In this document: positions 44,507 to 53,481 of the stretch, in pieces
How the letters are laid out: every line of letters begins with the position of its first letter
How positions within the stretch are numbered: the first letter of the stretch is position 1
Source: Burkholderia pyrrocinia
GTDB taxonomy: Bacteria; Pseudomonadota; Gammaproteobacteria; Burkholderiales; Burkholderiaceae
Length of the DNA stretch: 64,000 nt
Assembly: GCF_022809715.1 (NCBI RefSeq)
Contig: NZ_CP094459.1
Coordinates: 1,674,001-1,738,000 of the forward strand
Reading direction: 5' to 3'
Program-made: the position numbers and the translations under genes
The notes under the pieces: model-generated
What the model was told of the DNA's origin: nothing
Database searches by the model: none
What the model saw: only the letters and a program-made list of their open reading frames with translations

Positions 44507-45664
44507 ATGAATGTGTTCTGGTTTATCCCCACTCATGGCGACAGCCGCTACCTCGGCACGGCCGAAGGCGCGCGCGCCGCGGATTACGATTATTTCAAGC
44601 AGGTCGCCGTCGCGGCGGACACGCTTGGGTACGAAGGCGTGCTGCTGCCGACCGGTCGTTCCTGCGAGGATGCGTGGGTCGTTGCGTCGAGCCTCATTCC
44701 GGCGACGCAGCGCCTGAAGTTCCTGGTTGCAATTCGTCCCGGCATCGCGTCGCCGGGGCTGTCGGCGCGCATGGCCGCGACGTTCGACCGCCTGTCGGGC
44801 GGCCGCCTGCTGATCAACGTCGTGACGGGCGGCGATGCGGCCGAACTCGAAGGCGACGGCCTGTTCGCCGATCACGATACGCGTTACGAGATCACCGACG
44901 ACTTCCTGAACATCTGGCGCGGGCTGCTTGCCGCGTCGCACGACAACGGCGGCTTCGACTACATCGGCAAGCACCTGCAGTCGAAGGGCGGCAAGGCGCT
45001 TTATCCGCCCGTGCAGCGTCCGCATCCGCCGCTGTGGTTCGGTGGCTCGTCGCCGGCCGCGCACGCGATTGCCGCCGATCATATCGATACCTATCTGACC
45101 TGGGGCGAGCCGCCCGAGGCGGTCGCGAAGAAGATCGCCGACATCCGTGCCCGCGCGGAGGCGCGCGGCCGCAAGATCAAGTTCGGCATTCGCCTGCACG
45201 TGATCGTGCGCGAGACCGAGGACGAAGCATGGCGCGATGCCGAGCGCCTGATCAGCCGCCTCGACGACGACACGATCGCTCGTGCGCAGAAGGCGTTCGC
45301 GAACATGGACTCGGAAGGTCAGCGCCGGATGGCCGCGCTGCACGGCGGCAAGCGCGGCGGCCGCGAGGCGCTCGAGGTGTATCCGAACCTGTGGGCCGGC
45401 GTCGGTCTCGTGCGCGGCGGCGCGGGCACCGCGCTCGTCGGCAATCCCGAGCAGGTTGCCGAGCGCATGCGCGAATACGCGGACCTCGGCATCGAGACGT
45501 TCATCCTGTCCGGCTACCCGCACCTCGAGGAGTCGTATCGCTTTGCCGAACTCGTGTTCCCGCTGATCAAGGGCAAGGGCGCGCAGCGGCCGGCCGGCCC
45601 GCTGTCGGGGCCGTTCGGCGAGATCGTCGGCAACAACTATCTGCCGAAGGCAAGCCAGAGCTGA
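44507..45664 (+). CDS. ssuD: FMNH2-dependent alkanesulfonate monooxygenase
   Basis: A 385-residue bacterial-luciferase-fold enzyme that releases sulfite from alkanesulfonates using reduced flavin. Motifs: [17 protein letters not shown] at the start, [13 protein letters not shown] and [16 protein letters not shown]. Normal family length. It needs FMNH2 from SsuE, whose gene is not adjacent. Confidence 0.95.
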   Translation: MNVFWFIPTHGDSRYLGTAEGARAADYDYFKQVAVAADTLGYEGVLLPTGRSCEDAWVVASSLIPATQRLKFLVAIRPGIASPGLSARMAATFDRLSGGRLLINVVTGGDAAELEGDGLFADHDTRYEITDDFLNIWRGLLAASHDNGGFDYIGKHLQSKGGKALYPPVQRPHPPLWFGGSSPAAHAIAADHIDTYLTWGEPPEAVAKKIADIRARAEARGRKIKFGIRLHVIVRETEDEAWRDAERLISRLDDDTIARAQKAFANMDSEGQRRMAALHGGKRGGREALEVYPNLWAGVGLVRGGAGTALVGNPEQVAERMREYADLGIETFILSGYPHLEESYRFAELVFPLIKGKGAQRPAGPLSGPFGEIVGNNYLPKASQS

Positions 45665-45681
45665 GCGAGGAGAGGCCTGCG

Positions 45682-46494
45682 ATGACAACGAAAACGTCGA
45701 CGACGGGTGCCGCCGTGGCCGCCCGCGCATGGCGCGGCGTCGCGCCGTGGCTCGTGCCCCTCGCGCTGCTGGTTGTGTGGGAAGTCGGCGCGCGCACCGG
45801 CTGGCTGTCGACCCGCGTGCTGCCCGAGCCGGTGGCGGTCGTGCGGGCGGCGTGGTCGCTCGTGACGTCGGGCGAAATGTGGGCGAACGTGAAAGTGAGC
45901 ACGTGGCGCGCGCTGTTCGGTTTTGCGATCGGTGGCGGCGTCGGTCTCGCGCTGGGGCTTGCAACCGGCCTGTCGAAGGCCGCCGAGGTCGCGCTCGATT
46001 CGACGATCCAGATGATCCGCAACATCCCGGCGCTCGCGATGATTCCGCTCGTGATCCTGTGGTTCGGCATCGACGAGAAGGCGAAGCTGTTCCTCGTCGC
46101 GCTCGGCGTGTTCTTCCCGGTCTACATCAACACGTATCACGGGATCCGCTCGGTCGACGCGAACCTGATCGAAATGGCGAAGAGTTACGGCGTGCGCGGC
46201 TTCGCGCTGTACCGCGACGTGATCCTGCCCGGTGCGTTGCCGTCGATTCTCGTCGGCGTGCGCTTCGCGCTCGGGCTGATGTGGGTGATGCTGATCGTCG
46301 CGGAAACCATCTCCGCGCAGTCGGGCATCGGCTACATGACGATGAACGCGCGTGAATTCCTGCAAACCGATGTGGTGGTGGTCGGCATCTTGCTGTACGC
46401 GGTGCTCGGCAAGCTGGCCGATGTGCTGGCGAAATGGCTCGAACGCGTGACGCTGCGCTGGCACCCCGCTTACCAATCAGGAGCAAAGGCATGA
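45682..46494 (+). CDS. ssuC: Sulfonate ABC transporter permease
   Basis: A 270-residue inner-membrane permease with about six TM helices. The EAA loop ([23 protein letters not shown]) docks the ATPase SsuB. It follows ssuD by 17 bp with GAGGAGAGG as ribosome-binding site. Confidence 0.93.
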   Translation: MTTKTSTTGAAVAARAWRGVAPWLVPLALLVVWEVGARTGWLSTRVLPEPVAVVRAAWSLVTSGEMWANVKVSTWRALFGFAIGGGVGLALGLATGLSKAAEVALDSTIQMIRNIPALAMIPLVILWFGIDEKAKLFLVALGVFFPVYINTYHGIRSVDANLIEMAKSYGVRGFALYRDVILPGALPSILVGVRFALGLMWVMLIVAETISAQSGIGYMTMNAREFLQTDVVVVGILLYAVLGKLADVLAKWLERVTLRWHPAYQSGAKA

Positions 46495-47450
46495 ATGCGA
46501 CGACTTCGGCGGCCGCCTACGGCCCGCTCGCCGGCGCAGACCTCGAGGCCGAGCTCGCGCAGGCACGCGTCGCGGACGGCGATGCGCGCGACGCGGCAAT
46601 CCTCGATCGTGACGGCAGCGCATCCGTCGTTCCGCTCGCGCGGCGGCGCGCGGGAAGCCCGGCGCCCGACGACGCGGTGACGCTGTCGGGCGTCAGCAAG
46701 CGCTTCGGCGCGCGCACCGTGCTCGACAACGTCGAACTCGGCATTGCGCGCGGCAGCTTCGTCGCGATCGTCGGTCGCAGCGGTTGCGGCAAGTCGACGC
46801 TGTTGCGTCTCGTCGCGGGACTCGAGCAGCCGAGCAGCGGCGCGCTCGTGACGCGCGGCGACGGCGGCGGTGCGCTCGATACGCGGATCATGTTCCAGGA
46901 TGCGCGCCTGCTGCCGTGGAAAACCGTGCTGCAGAACGTGATGCTCGGCCTCGGGCGCGGCGCGCGCGACGACGCGCGCGCGGTGCTCGATGAAGTCGGC
47001 CTGCTGGAGCGGGCGAACGACTGGCCCGCGCAACTGTCGGGCGGTCAGCGGCAGCGTGTGTCACTGGCGCGGGCGCTCGTGCACCGGCCGCAACTGCTGC
47101 TGCTCGACGAGCCGCTCGGCGCGCTCGACGCGTTGACCCGCATCGAGATGCATGCGCTGATCGAGCGCTTGTGGCGCGAGCATCGGTTCACCGCGCTGCT
47201 CGTCACGCACGACGTGCAGGAGGCTGTCGCGCTCGGCGACCGCATCCTGCTCATCGAGCAGGGGCGCGTGGCGCTCGACCAGCCCGTCCCGCTCGACCGG
47301 CCGCGTGCTCGCGCATCGGCGGCGTTTGCGGCGCTGGAAGACCGCGTGCTGAAGCGCGTGCTTGCCGGCGGGCCTGGCACGGCCGAACCGGGCGCGGTGC
47401 ATGAAGCAGACAACGTTCGACCGGTCGGGCAGATCCGCTGGGCCGTTTAA
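46491..47450 (+). CDS. ssuB: Sulfonate ABC transporter ATP-binding protein
   Basis: A 319-residue ATPase: Walker [11 protein letters not shown]-loop [10 protein letters not shown], signature [15 protein letters not shown] and Walker [14 protein letters not shown] 60-residue low-complexity N-terminal extension precedes the ABC domain, longer than in enteric SsuB. ATGA overlap with ssuC. Confidence 0.94.
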   Translation: MNATTSAAAYGPLAGADLEAELAQARVADGDARDAAILDRDGSASVVPLARRRAGSPAPDDAVTLSGVSKRFGARTVLDNVELGIARGSFVAIVGRSGCGKSTLLRLVAGLEQPSSGALVTRGDGGGALDTRIMFQDARLLPWKTVLQNVMLGLGRGARDDARAVLDEVGLLERANDWPAQLSGGQRQRVSLARALVHRPQLLLLDEPLGALDALTRIEMHALIERLWREHRFTALLVTHDVQEAVALGDRILLIEQGRVALDQPVPLDRPRARASAAFAALEDRVLKRVLAGGPGTAEPGAVHEADNVRPVGQIRWAV

Positions 47451-47506
47451 ATCCGGGCGGCTCCGGCCGCCCGTTCTGAGACTTTTTCTTCGGAGCGATC
47501 AACCCG

Positions 47507-47722
47507 ATGAGCATCACTGCAATCAACGTGCGTAACCAGTTCAAAGGCAAGGTGAAGGAGATCATTCGCGGGCCGGTGGTGTCCGAGGTCGATGTCGAGA
47601 CGCCGTTCGGCATCGTCACGTCGGTGATCACGACCCGCTCGGTCGACGAGCTCGAACTGAAAGTCGGCGCGGAAGTCGTCGCGCTCGTGAAGTCGACCGA
47701 AGTATCGATCGCGCGTCTCTGA
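47507..47722 (+). CDS. TOBE-domain molbindin-like protein
   Basis: A 71-residue single TOBE domain (NQFKGKVKEIIRGPVVSEV, ELKVGAEVVALVKSTEVSI). Free-standing TOBE proteins (Mop) bind molybdate or other oxyanions as oligomers. It lies 56 bp after ssuB on the same strand, suggesting a link to sulfonate/sulfate handling. Confidence 0.88.
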   Translation: MSITAINVRNQFKGKVKEIIRGPVVSEVDVETPFGIVTSVITTRSVDELELKVGAEVVALVKSTEVSIARL

Positions 47723-47866
47723 GCGCGTGCTTCCTGCGCTGGTGCGGCGCCGGCGGGCAAGCCTGCCCGTTGGCGTCGTCCGGCGTTCCCGCAGCGCGTT
47801 TGCCTCGGTATTCGGCGTCCGGACGAAGTGTTAGGATGGAACGACACCGATGCCGGAGGGCAACGC

Positions 47867-48064
47867 ATGACCCCCATCCTTTCCCCCGAAGCCATCGAGG
47901 CGCTGAAGTGGATCGACCAGTTCGGCGAAAGCCGGCCGGTTCCTGCCGCGTTCGGCGACGTCGTCTATGCGTTGCTGAACGAGGGGCTGATCTATCAGGC
48001 GGCGGCCGACCGCGTCGACCTGACGGCCGACGGCAAATCCTTTTTGTCCGACGAATACGACTGA
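47867..48064 (+). CDS. Hypothetical 65-residue protein
   Basis: A small soluble protein resembling a winged helix in outline (IEALKWIDQFGESRPVP, then VVYALLNEGLIYQ, then a beta pair VDLTADGKSFL). CGGAGGG precedes the ATG by seven bases. No family is recognised; codon use matches the chromosome. Confidence 0.6.
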   Translation: MTPILSPEAIEALKWIDQFGESRPVPAAFGDVVYALLNEGLIYQAAADRVDLTADGKSFLSDEYD

Positions 48065-48119
48065 GCGCACGGCGCCGGCTGCACGGGCGGCCTGGCGCTG
48101 TATCGCCACGGAGCGTGCG

Positions 48120-48368
48120 ATGGAACCGAGAGGCAGCGACCTCGGCGATTTCAGCGAGCCGTACCGCGGCTTCGAGATCGAGGTGAAGACCGAGCAGGTC
48201 TGGGACGGCGAGCATGCGCACTACCGCGTGCTGCAGGGCGACGCCGTGCGGATCGACTGGCGGCTCGTCAAGGTCGACGGGTTGCTGCTGACCGAACGGC
48301 GCGTGATCGAGCGCGTGCTCGACGAGGCGCGAAGGGCAGTCGATGCGGAGCTGGGCGAGGGCGACTAG
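48120..48368 (+). CDS. Hypothetical 82-residue protein
   Basis: A small acidic protein with an alternating beta pattern (YRGFEIEVKTEQVWDG, YRVLQGD, WRLVKVDGLLLTE) and a C-terminal helix. No recognised family. ACGGAGCG serves as a ribosome-binding site. It is separated from the previous small gene by 55 bp and likely shares its transcript. Confidence 0.6.
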   Translation: MEPRGSDLGDFSEPYRGFEIEVKTEQVWDGEHAHYRVLQGDAVRIDWRLVKVDGLLLTERRVIERVLDEARRAVDAELGEGD

Positions 48369-48450
48369 CGCAGGCGCCGGGCAGGTACGGCCCATGTTGC
48401 GGTAAAATACTCGGTTGTTTCCGCGCCGCCTGGCTTGTTGCCCGAATTTC

Positions 48451-49485
48451 ATGTCCGTACCGTCCTCGCTTCCTCCCCGCCGCGTATCCGTCGCGCCGAT
48501 GCTCGACTGGACCGATCGCCATTGCCGGTCGTTCCACCGTACGCTGACGCGCGATACGTGGCTGTATACGGAGATGATCACGACGGGCGCGCTGCTGTTC
48601 GGCGATGCCCAGCGGCATCTCGCGTTCACGCCGAACGAATCGCCGGTCGCGCTGCAGCTTGGCGGCAGCGAACGCGACGATCTCGCGCGCGCCGCGAAGC
48701 TCGGCGAGCAGTGGGGCTACGACGAAATCAACCTGAATTGCGGATGTCCGTCCGAGCGCGTGCAGCGCGGCGCGTTCGGCGCGTGCCTGATGAACGAGCC
48801 GCAGCTCGTCGCCGACTGTGTGAAGGCGATGCGCGATGCGGTGTCGGTGCCGGTTACGGTCAAGCACCGGATCGGTGTCGACGCGGTCGAGGACTACGCG
48901 TTCGTGCGCGACTTCGTCGGCACGGTGGCCGAGGCCGGCTGCGAAACGTTCGTCGTGCATGCGCGCAACGCGATCCTGAAGGGGCTGTCGCCGAAGGAGA
49001 ATCGCGAGATCCCGCCGCTGAAGTACGACTATGCGTATCAGTTGAAGCGCGATTTTCCGTCGCTGGAGATCGTCATCAACGGTGGCATCAAGACGTTGGA
49101 CGAGGTTGCTCAGCATCTCGAGCATGTCGACGGCGTGATGCTCGGCCGCGAGGCGTATCACAACCCGTATGTGCTCGCGGAGGTCGATGCGCGCTTCTAC
49201 GGATCGACGGGTGCGGTGCCGACGCGCGAAGAATCTGAAGCGCAACTGATCGAGTACTGCGCGGCCGAACTGAAGCGTGGGACCTATCTCGGCGCGATCG
49301 TGCGGCATGCGCTCGGGCTGTATCGCGGCGTGCCCGGCGCGCGCGGCTGGCGTCGCGTGCTGTCCGACAACAAGAAGCTCGCGCGCGGCGATCTGGCCGT
49401 GTTCGACGAGGCGCGCGCGCATCTGAACGAAGCCGAAGAATTTTTTGAAAAAAAGGCTTTGCAAGATTCAAAAGACTTCGTATAA
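48451..49485 (+). CDS. dusA: tRNA-dihydrouridine(20/20a) synthase
   Basis: A 344-residue FMN enzyme that reduces uridine 20/20a of tRNA. N-terminal VAPMLDWTDRHCRSFHR, catalytic Cys loop INLNCGCPSERVQRGAFG (proton-donor Cys), HARNAILKGLSPKENR and GGIKTLDEV are all DusA features. It starts at the ATG at 48451. Confidence 0.95.
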   Translation: MSVPSSLPPRRVSVAPMLDWTDRHCRSFHRTLTRDTWLYTEMITTGALLFGDAQRHLAFTPNESPVALQLGGSERDDLARAAKLGEQWGYDEINLNCGCPSERVQRGAFGACLMNEPQLVADCVKAMRDAVSVPVTVKHRIGVDAVEDYAFVRDFVGTVAEAGCETFVVHARNAILKGLSPKENREIPPLKYDYAYQLKRDFPSLEIVINGGIKTLDEVAQHLEHVDGVMLGREAYHNPYVLAEVDARFYGSTGAVPTREESEAQLIEYCAAELKRGTYLGAIVRHALGLYRGVPGARGWRRVLSDNKKLARGDLAVFDEARAHLNEAEEFFEKKALQDSKDFV

Positions 49486-49540
49486 TCTTGCTTCTTCGCT
49501 GCTGAAACAAAAACAGCGAAGAGCAGAAAGCAGTATCAGT

Positions 49541-49617
49541 GGTGGCTGTAGCTCAGTTGGTAGAGTCCAGGATTGTGATTCCTGTCGTCGTGGGTTCGAG
49601 TCCCATCAGCCACCCCA
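49541..49617 (+). tRNA. tRNA-His(GUG)
   Basis: A 77-nt tRNA beginning with the extra G-1 typical of tRNA-His (GGTGGCTG), anticodon loop TTGTGAT with stem CAGGA/TCCTG, T-arm GGGTTCGAGTCCC and encoded CCA at 49615-49617. The region downstream looks accessory, so its 3' end is another possible integration site. Confidence 0.95.
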
Positions 49618-49629
49618 ACAAATTCAAGC

Positions 49630-49660
49630 AAAAAGCCCAGTTCATCGAACTGGGCTTTTT
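49630..49660 (+). terminator. Rho-independent terminator of tRNA-His
   Basis: Stem GCCCAGTTC/GAACTGGGC around loop ATC, flanked by A5 and T5, thirteen bases after the tRNA. Confidence 0.9.
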
Positions 49661-49899
49661 GCTTTCTAGCGTCTGTATAACCACCGTGTAACCGGTTTTC
49701 GTCAAAGCCTTTTCGACGAGGGGCTGTATAGCGTGTAAAGCACCGCTTCTTTTCGTGTCTGCGACGTCGCCGGCGCGTATCGCAAAACCGTCAACGGGCC
49801 GGGACCATATGTGCCTCGTCTTTCTTCGACGTTTCGTTGACAACACACTCACCCAATCTGCGAGCGACGCGTCGTTCTCGACTAAGGTTTGCACGCGCC

Positions 49900-49987
49900 G
49901 TGCCGTTATCTTTCGAGGACAGCCCTCGTGCCTCGAATGCTGATCCGTTTGCTTGCCTGCTCGCGCTGCGCGTGAGCAGGCTTTTTT
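49900..49987 (+). ncRNA. Putative small RNA A
   Basis: No coding frame fits. Hairpin TTCGAGG (49912-49918) / CCTCGAA (49931-49937) carries CCCTCGTG in its loop. It is followed by an intrinsic terminator: GCCTGCTC (from 49955) pairs with GAGCAGGC (to 49981), then six Ts. The loop core CCTCGTGCC recurs in candidates B and D. Promoter and 5' end are not defined. Confidence 0.4.
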
Positions 49988-50059
49988 CGTTTACGGCGAC
50001 GGAAACCGGAAATTTGGCGGAATAGCGCAGGGATTTGGCACGAACCGACAAAGCGCAAC

Positions 50060-50156
50060 AGTCTTGCATGCGTGTAATGTGTCGTCTTCCTCGTGCCCTC
50101 ATGCCTTGCAGGGCCGTTCGATCCCGGCGACCAGTGAAGGTGTCGGGATTTTTTTT
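50060..50156 (+). ncRNA. Putative small RNA B
   Basis: TCCTCGTGCC (50088-50097) leads into hairpin GCCCT/AGGGC (50095-50099, 50110-50114). An intrinsic terminator follows: ATCCCGGC (50121) to GTCGGGAT (50149), with eight Ts. The architecture is shared with candidate D. A plus-strand frame through this region (the upstream extension of the GNAT frame) has no start signal and is not used. Confidence 0.42.
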
Positions 50157-50271
50157 GCCTGCACGCAAATGTCCCGGCGGCGAACCGTCACGGCATGCAT
50201 GTTTCAAGGAACGGTATATTTTGCGACGAGACATTCCGATCAAGAGAACAAGCAGAAGGAGTTGCCAACCG

Positions 50272-50787
50272 ATGCCGGAAACCCGGACCACGCTTCGCGT
50301 CGCGACAGCGCACGACGCGCCCCTCATCGCTCGCCTGCACACCCTGAGTTGGCAAACCGCATACAGCCATATCCTTCCGGCGGCCTATCTGTCCGACGAG
50401 GTGCCGGCGGAACACGCGGTCCGGTGGCGGAAATATCTCGATCGCAATGAAAATGAGTGGGGCCTCGTGTTGATCGCCGAATCTGATGGCGAGCCCGTCG
50501 GCTTCGTCAGTGCCGAACGCCCGGTCGATCCGGCGCGCGGCGTGCTGCTCGACTGCCTGCACGTCCATCCTTCGCATCACGGCAGCGGTACGGGCAAACG
50601 CATGATCGAAGCCGTTCGCGCGTGGGCCCGGACGATCGGCGTGGACAAGGTCCATCTGTCGGTGCTGGAGGGCAACGTGCGCGCGATCGGCTTTTATGAG
50701 CACAACGGCTGGCAATTGGCGGGTATCGAAACGAGCCGGATCGGCCAGACGGAGGTCACCGATCGGATCTACACGATACAGGCCTAG
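50272..50787 (+). CDS. GNAT-family N-acetyltransferase
   Basis: A 171-residue acetyltransferase with the complete GNAT fold: substrate strand LRVATAHDAPLIARLH, acetyl-CoA motif HVHPSHHGSGTGKRMI, and C-terminal VLEGNVRAIGFYEHNGWQ. The substrate is unknown. AAGGAG ten bases before the ATG at 50272 fixes the start; the longer in-frame extension covers the putative small RNA B. Confidence 0.88.
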   Translation: MPETRTTLRVATAHDAPLIARLHTLSWQTAYSHILPAAYLSDEVPAEHAVRWRKYLDRNENEWGLVLIAESDGEPVGFVSAERPVDPARGVLLDCLHVHPSHHGSGTGKRMIEAVRAWARTIGVDKVHLSVLEGNVRAIGFYEHNGWQLAGIETSRIGQTEVTDRIYTIQA

Positions 50788-50862
50788 CGGCTTGCCGCGA
50801 TCCGAACGAACGGCCGCACGATATGCAGCCATTCCCGGGCGAAAACCGAACTTGCTCGTCTG

Positions 50863-51327
50863 TTACTCGCCGCAATATCGCACGAGCAAATCGGCCTCCG
50901 TCTCGTGCACCTCGACGGGCAGGGTCGTCGCACCTGCATAGGCAAGATAGCGTGCGCGATGCTGGCCGTTGCGGAATGACGCGACGCCGACTTTCGACAG
51001 GCCGGGGATGCCGAGCAGCGTTCGCGTTCTCGTCTCGCGAAACGTGATGAACGGCATGTCCGGAATCTTGTCCTGGTCCGGATCGAGGAATTCGCGAATA
51101 CCCGCGGCTTTTCCGGGAGCCCAGTACTGGACCGACGGCAGCACATAGTCGGTGGTGTCGCGGTCGGCGCACGTCAGCAGTTTCGTCAGGTCGATCGTCA
51201 CGACCTGATGTCGCGAGTCGTCGGACGGGAATACCCGCTTGAGGTGCGTATAGGCATAGGGGGCGTGCCCGGGAAGCTGGATGATCCAGACATCTACGCC
51301 ATTCAGTTGTGCGCGGGCGAGCGTCAT
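50863..51327 (-). CDS. ParB/Osa-like fold protein, possible plasmid fertility inhibition factor
   Basis: A 154-residue soluble protein. The C-terminal VASFRNGQHRARYLAYAGATTLPVEV resembles the GxHRxxA motif of ParB/sulfiredoxin-fold proteins and the layout of Osa/FiwA-type fertility inhibitors, which block conjugative secretion. I am unsure of the family. GAGGAAA precedes the ATG at 51325-51327. It is convergent with the GNAT gene and lies in an accessory stretch near tRNA-His. Confidence 0.5.
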   Translation of the reverse strand: MTLARAQLNGVDVWIIQLPGHAPYAYTHLKRVFPSDDSRHQVVTIDLTKLLTCADRDTTDYVLPSVQYWAPGKAAGIREFLDPDQDKIPDMPFITFRETRTRTLLGIPGLSKVGVASFRNGQHRARYLAYAGATTLPVEVHETEADLLVRYCGE

Positions 51328-51639
51328 TATTTCCTCTGGTGGCGCAAGCGGTCTTCGTGGCCGGAGTTTAGCAGCGCGATTACGACAGCGGTGCAGGTCG
51401 ATACCAGGAATAGGAAAACGGAACGATTCGCGGCGGAACCGGATGTACAGAAGGCGCGATTGGCAAAGCGGATGCGGTCATGTGTCGGCGGTGATATCCA
51501 CAGGTCGTGGGAATATCGCGATACTTCCAGTAGAAAGCACGCGCTGCGCGCAATTCACGCATGCTTCATACGGCGTCGCGAAGCCGGACAGGCGCGGATC
51601 GTCAAAAGAACAGAGAGGACAGATTGACCGGAGAAAACC
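51328..51639. other. Gap between divergent small genes, nothing recognised
   Basis: About 310 bp without a supportable gene. Short frames on both strands lack start signals. It should contain the promoters of the two divergent flanking genes. Confidence 0.4.
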
Positions 51640-52035
51640 ATGTCGTCGAAACTTGAAATCGAATATCTCGATTACTGTTTCACGGCGACGCTCGAAAGCA
51701 GGGAGTCCGGTCGGACGGGCGTTGTCGACCGAAAACTGGAATCCGATTCGCGAAGCAAGACACTTGCGTGGATCGTGTTCGACCGCTTTCTCGAGCGGAA
51801 TGACTTCGCCGATGAAGAGGATGCGCGTGCAAATATCGTCGACTGGCTGGAGCGGCTTGCCGACCCGAGGTCCGGCGCGTCGGCCGAAATTGCGAAGGCA
51901 AACGCGGTTGCCGCCGGGGCGGCGTCAACAAGTTCATCGACTGCCGAAATCGTCGGCGAAACGGTCATTGAAATCGTCAGCGATGTCGATTGGATCGATA
52001 TGGTCGCCGACTGGTTTTCCAGCAGCTCGCCGTAA
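51640..52035 (+). CDS. Hypothetical 131-residue acidic protein
   Basis: An acidic soluble protein: helix-rich N-terminal half (KTLAWIVFDRFLERNDF, ANIVDWLERLAD), Ala/Ser-rich linker, then IVGETVIEIVSDVDWIDMVADWF. CCGGAG precedes the ATG by seven bases. No recognised family; the acidic C-terminus would suit an immunity-type or partner-binding protein, but this is speculation. Confidence 0.5.
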   Translation: MSSKLEIEYLDYCFTATLESRESGRTGVVDRKLESDSRSKTLAWIVFDRFLERNDFADEEDARANIVDWLERLADPRSGASAEIAKANAVAAGAASTSSSTAEIVGETVIEIVSDVDWIDMVADWFSSSSP

Positions 52036-52404
52036 TGACGAAACCGGGTTTTTTCTGATGCTGGGTATTGCGTTCGTGAAACATGGTTTCACGAAAAACG
52101 GTGCGAGAAAATGAAGCCGAAATCACGGCTCTCGAAAAAATAGAATAATCCTGCTTTGACATCACTCGCGACTTACCGGAAACTGGGCCGCTTCTGAAAA
52201 ACGTCCGCTTGAACTAAAACAAAATAGAACTCCAAACATGAAAAGAAGAACGCTGCCGACGGCCGGCGCGATCGTTGCCGCTGCCGGTCGCAGGTCTTGC
52301 GCTCGGACCGCGACGCCACGCGGCATGCGGACCTGCCTGACGCCGCCACCTTGTCGACAAAGGGTGAGTTGCCGCACAGACCGTCGCGCGGCCCGCGATC
52401 ACAA

Positions 52405-52480
52405 TTTGGCCGGTTGACCGTTCTTCCCCGGCCCGGTCAACTGTTTCCCCGCTCGCTCGCGCAGGAGCGGGGGCTTTTTG
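52405..52480 (+). ncRNA. Putative small RNA C
   Basis: Hairpin GTTGACCG (52413-52420) / CGGTCAAC (52434-52441) with the pyrimidine-rich loop TTCTTCCCC. It is followed at once by an intrinsic terminator, CCCCGCTC/GAGCGGGG (52447-52454, 52465-52472) with five Ts. A C/U-rich loop could pair with ribosome-binding sites. No gene lies just upstream to explain the terminator. Lacks the CCTCGTGCC core. Confidence 0.4.
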
Positions 52481-52589
52481 CCCGCCCGACGCCGGAGAGC
52501 TGCGTCGGCGGAACCGGACAGGCGTTCGGCAGGCTGCGCAATCGAACCAGGCGCCCCCCGACATCCGTTCGCCTGATCCGCACGAATCG

Positions 52590-52688
52590 CTTTCCTCGTG
52601 CCTGAGCGAACCCTCAGGCCCATCGCCGGTTTCGGCCAGCGATGCCTTGATCCCGGCAGCGCGCAGCAACGCTGCCGGGATGTTTTTT
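52590..52688 (+). ncRNA. Putative small RNA D
   Basis: TCCTCGTGCC (52593-52602), then hairpin CCTGAG/CTCAGG (52601-52606, 52613-52618), then hairpin CATCGC/GCGATG (52621-52626, 52639-52644). A 12-bp terminator follows, ATCCCGGCAGCG/CGCTGCCGGGAT (52650-52661, 52670-52681), with six Ts. Three consecutive hairpins make this the clearest RNA candidate in the window. Confidence 0.5.
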
Positions 52689-52737
52689 GCACATGACACG
52701 TAGCGTCACGTCGTACGCAGCGGGCATGTCGACCCGC

Positions 52738-53481
52738 TCAATCAGCCTGTTCGACGCTGGTTTCCCATCCGTCGTACTCCCCTCCGAGCGAACGCACCTC
52801 GCGATTGATCGCGATCGTGTGGCGCGTGATGTCGGCCAGCGCCATCGTGCCTTCGTGCGAAAACCGCACGGCCGACTTGCCGTCTTCCGTCGGCGCGACC
52901 GATTCGACCGGATAACCTTTCGCTTCGGCCCAGTCCGCGAACTGGTGCGCGTCGCTCGGGTCCGGGAAGTACGCCCAGTGCATCACGCGCCGGTTCACGT
53001 CGCTGGCGTCGCCTTTCTGCCGCAGCGCATCCAGCACGCGCATGTCGCGCATGATCTGCCAGTCGTCGTCGGTCGGGTAAAGGGTCTGCCAGTATGCTTC
53101 CTTGTCCGGATCGTCCTGGTGTGCGTACTGCAGCGCGTAGGTTGTCTGTTCGGCCAGCGAGTCGACGAGCTCCGCCGCCGCCTCTTCGTCGAACGGCACG
53201 TAGAAAAGGAAATCCCGGTTGCCGTCGACGGTGATGCGGCCGACCTGCACGCCGCCTTTCGCGGTGATCGTGGTGTCCAGCAGATCCTCGATCTTCGTGA
53301 GGTCGGCGAACTCGTCGCCGGTCGGCAGGCCTTCGGGCGTCGGGTGCGCGAAGGGGACGCGCACGCTGAGCAGCGACGTGCGCGGATCGCCTTCCGCGAT
53401 TTCCGCAAAGCTGTGGTTGAAGCTGATGAAAGCCTGATGGTCGCCCATTCTGGCAGGGAAGGTTCCCCAGGCGTCGGTCAT
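52738..53481 (-). CDS. DUF695/RraB-family protein
   Basis: A 247-residue soluble protein. Residues 1-135 match DUF695 (WGTFPARMGDHQAFISFNH, DFLFYVPFDEEAAAELV). Residues 140-240 match the RraB (DUF1260) fold (DWQIMRDMRVLDALRQKGD, YFPDPSDAHQFADWAEAKGY). RraB inhibits RNase E in enteric bacteria; whether this fusion does so is unknown. CGGGAGA before the ATG at 53479-53481 sets the start. Confidence 0.82.
   Translation of the reverse strand: MTDAWGTFPARMGDHQAFISFNHSFAEIAEGDPRTSLLSVRVPFAHPTPEGLPTGDEFADLTKIEDLLDTTITAKGGVQVGRITVDGNRDFLFYVPFDEEAAAELVDSLAEQTTYALQYAHQDDPDKEAYWQTLYPTDDDWQIMRDMRVLDALRQKGDASDVNRRVMHWAYFPDPSDAHQFADWAEAKGYPVESVAPTEDGKSAVRFSHEGTMALADITRHTIAINREVRSLGGEYDGWETSVEQAD

Noticed and set aside
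49553..49894. A 113-codon minus-strand frame over tRNA-His
   Set aside because: Its C-terminal end is the antisense of the tRNA and terminator; such frames are common annotation artefacts.
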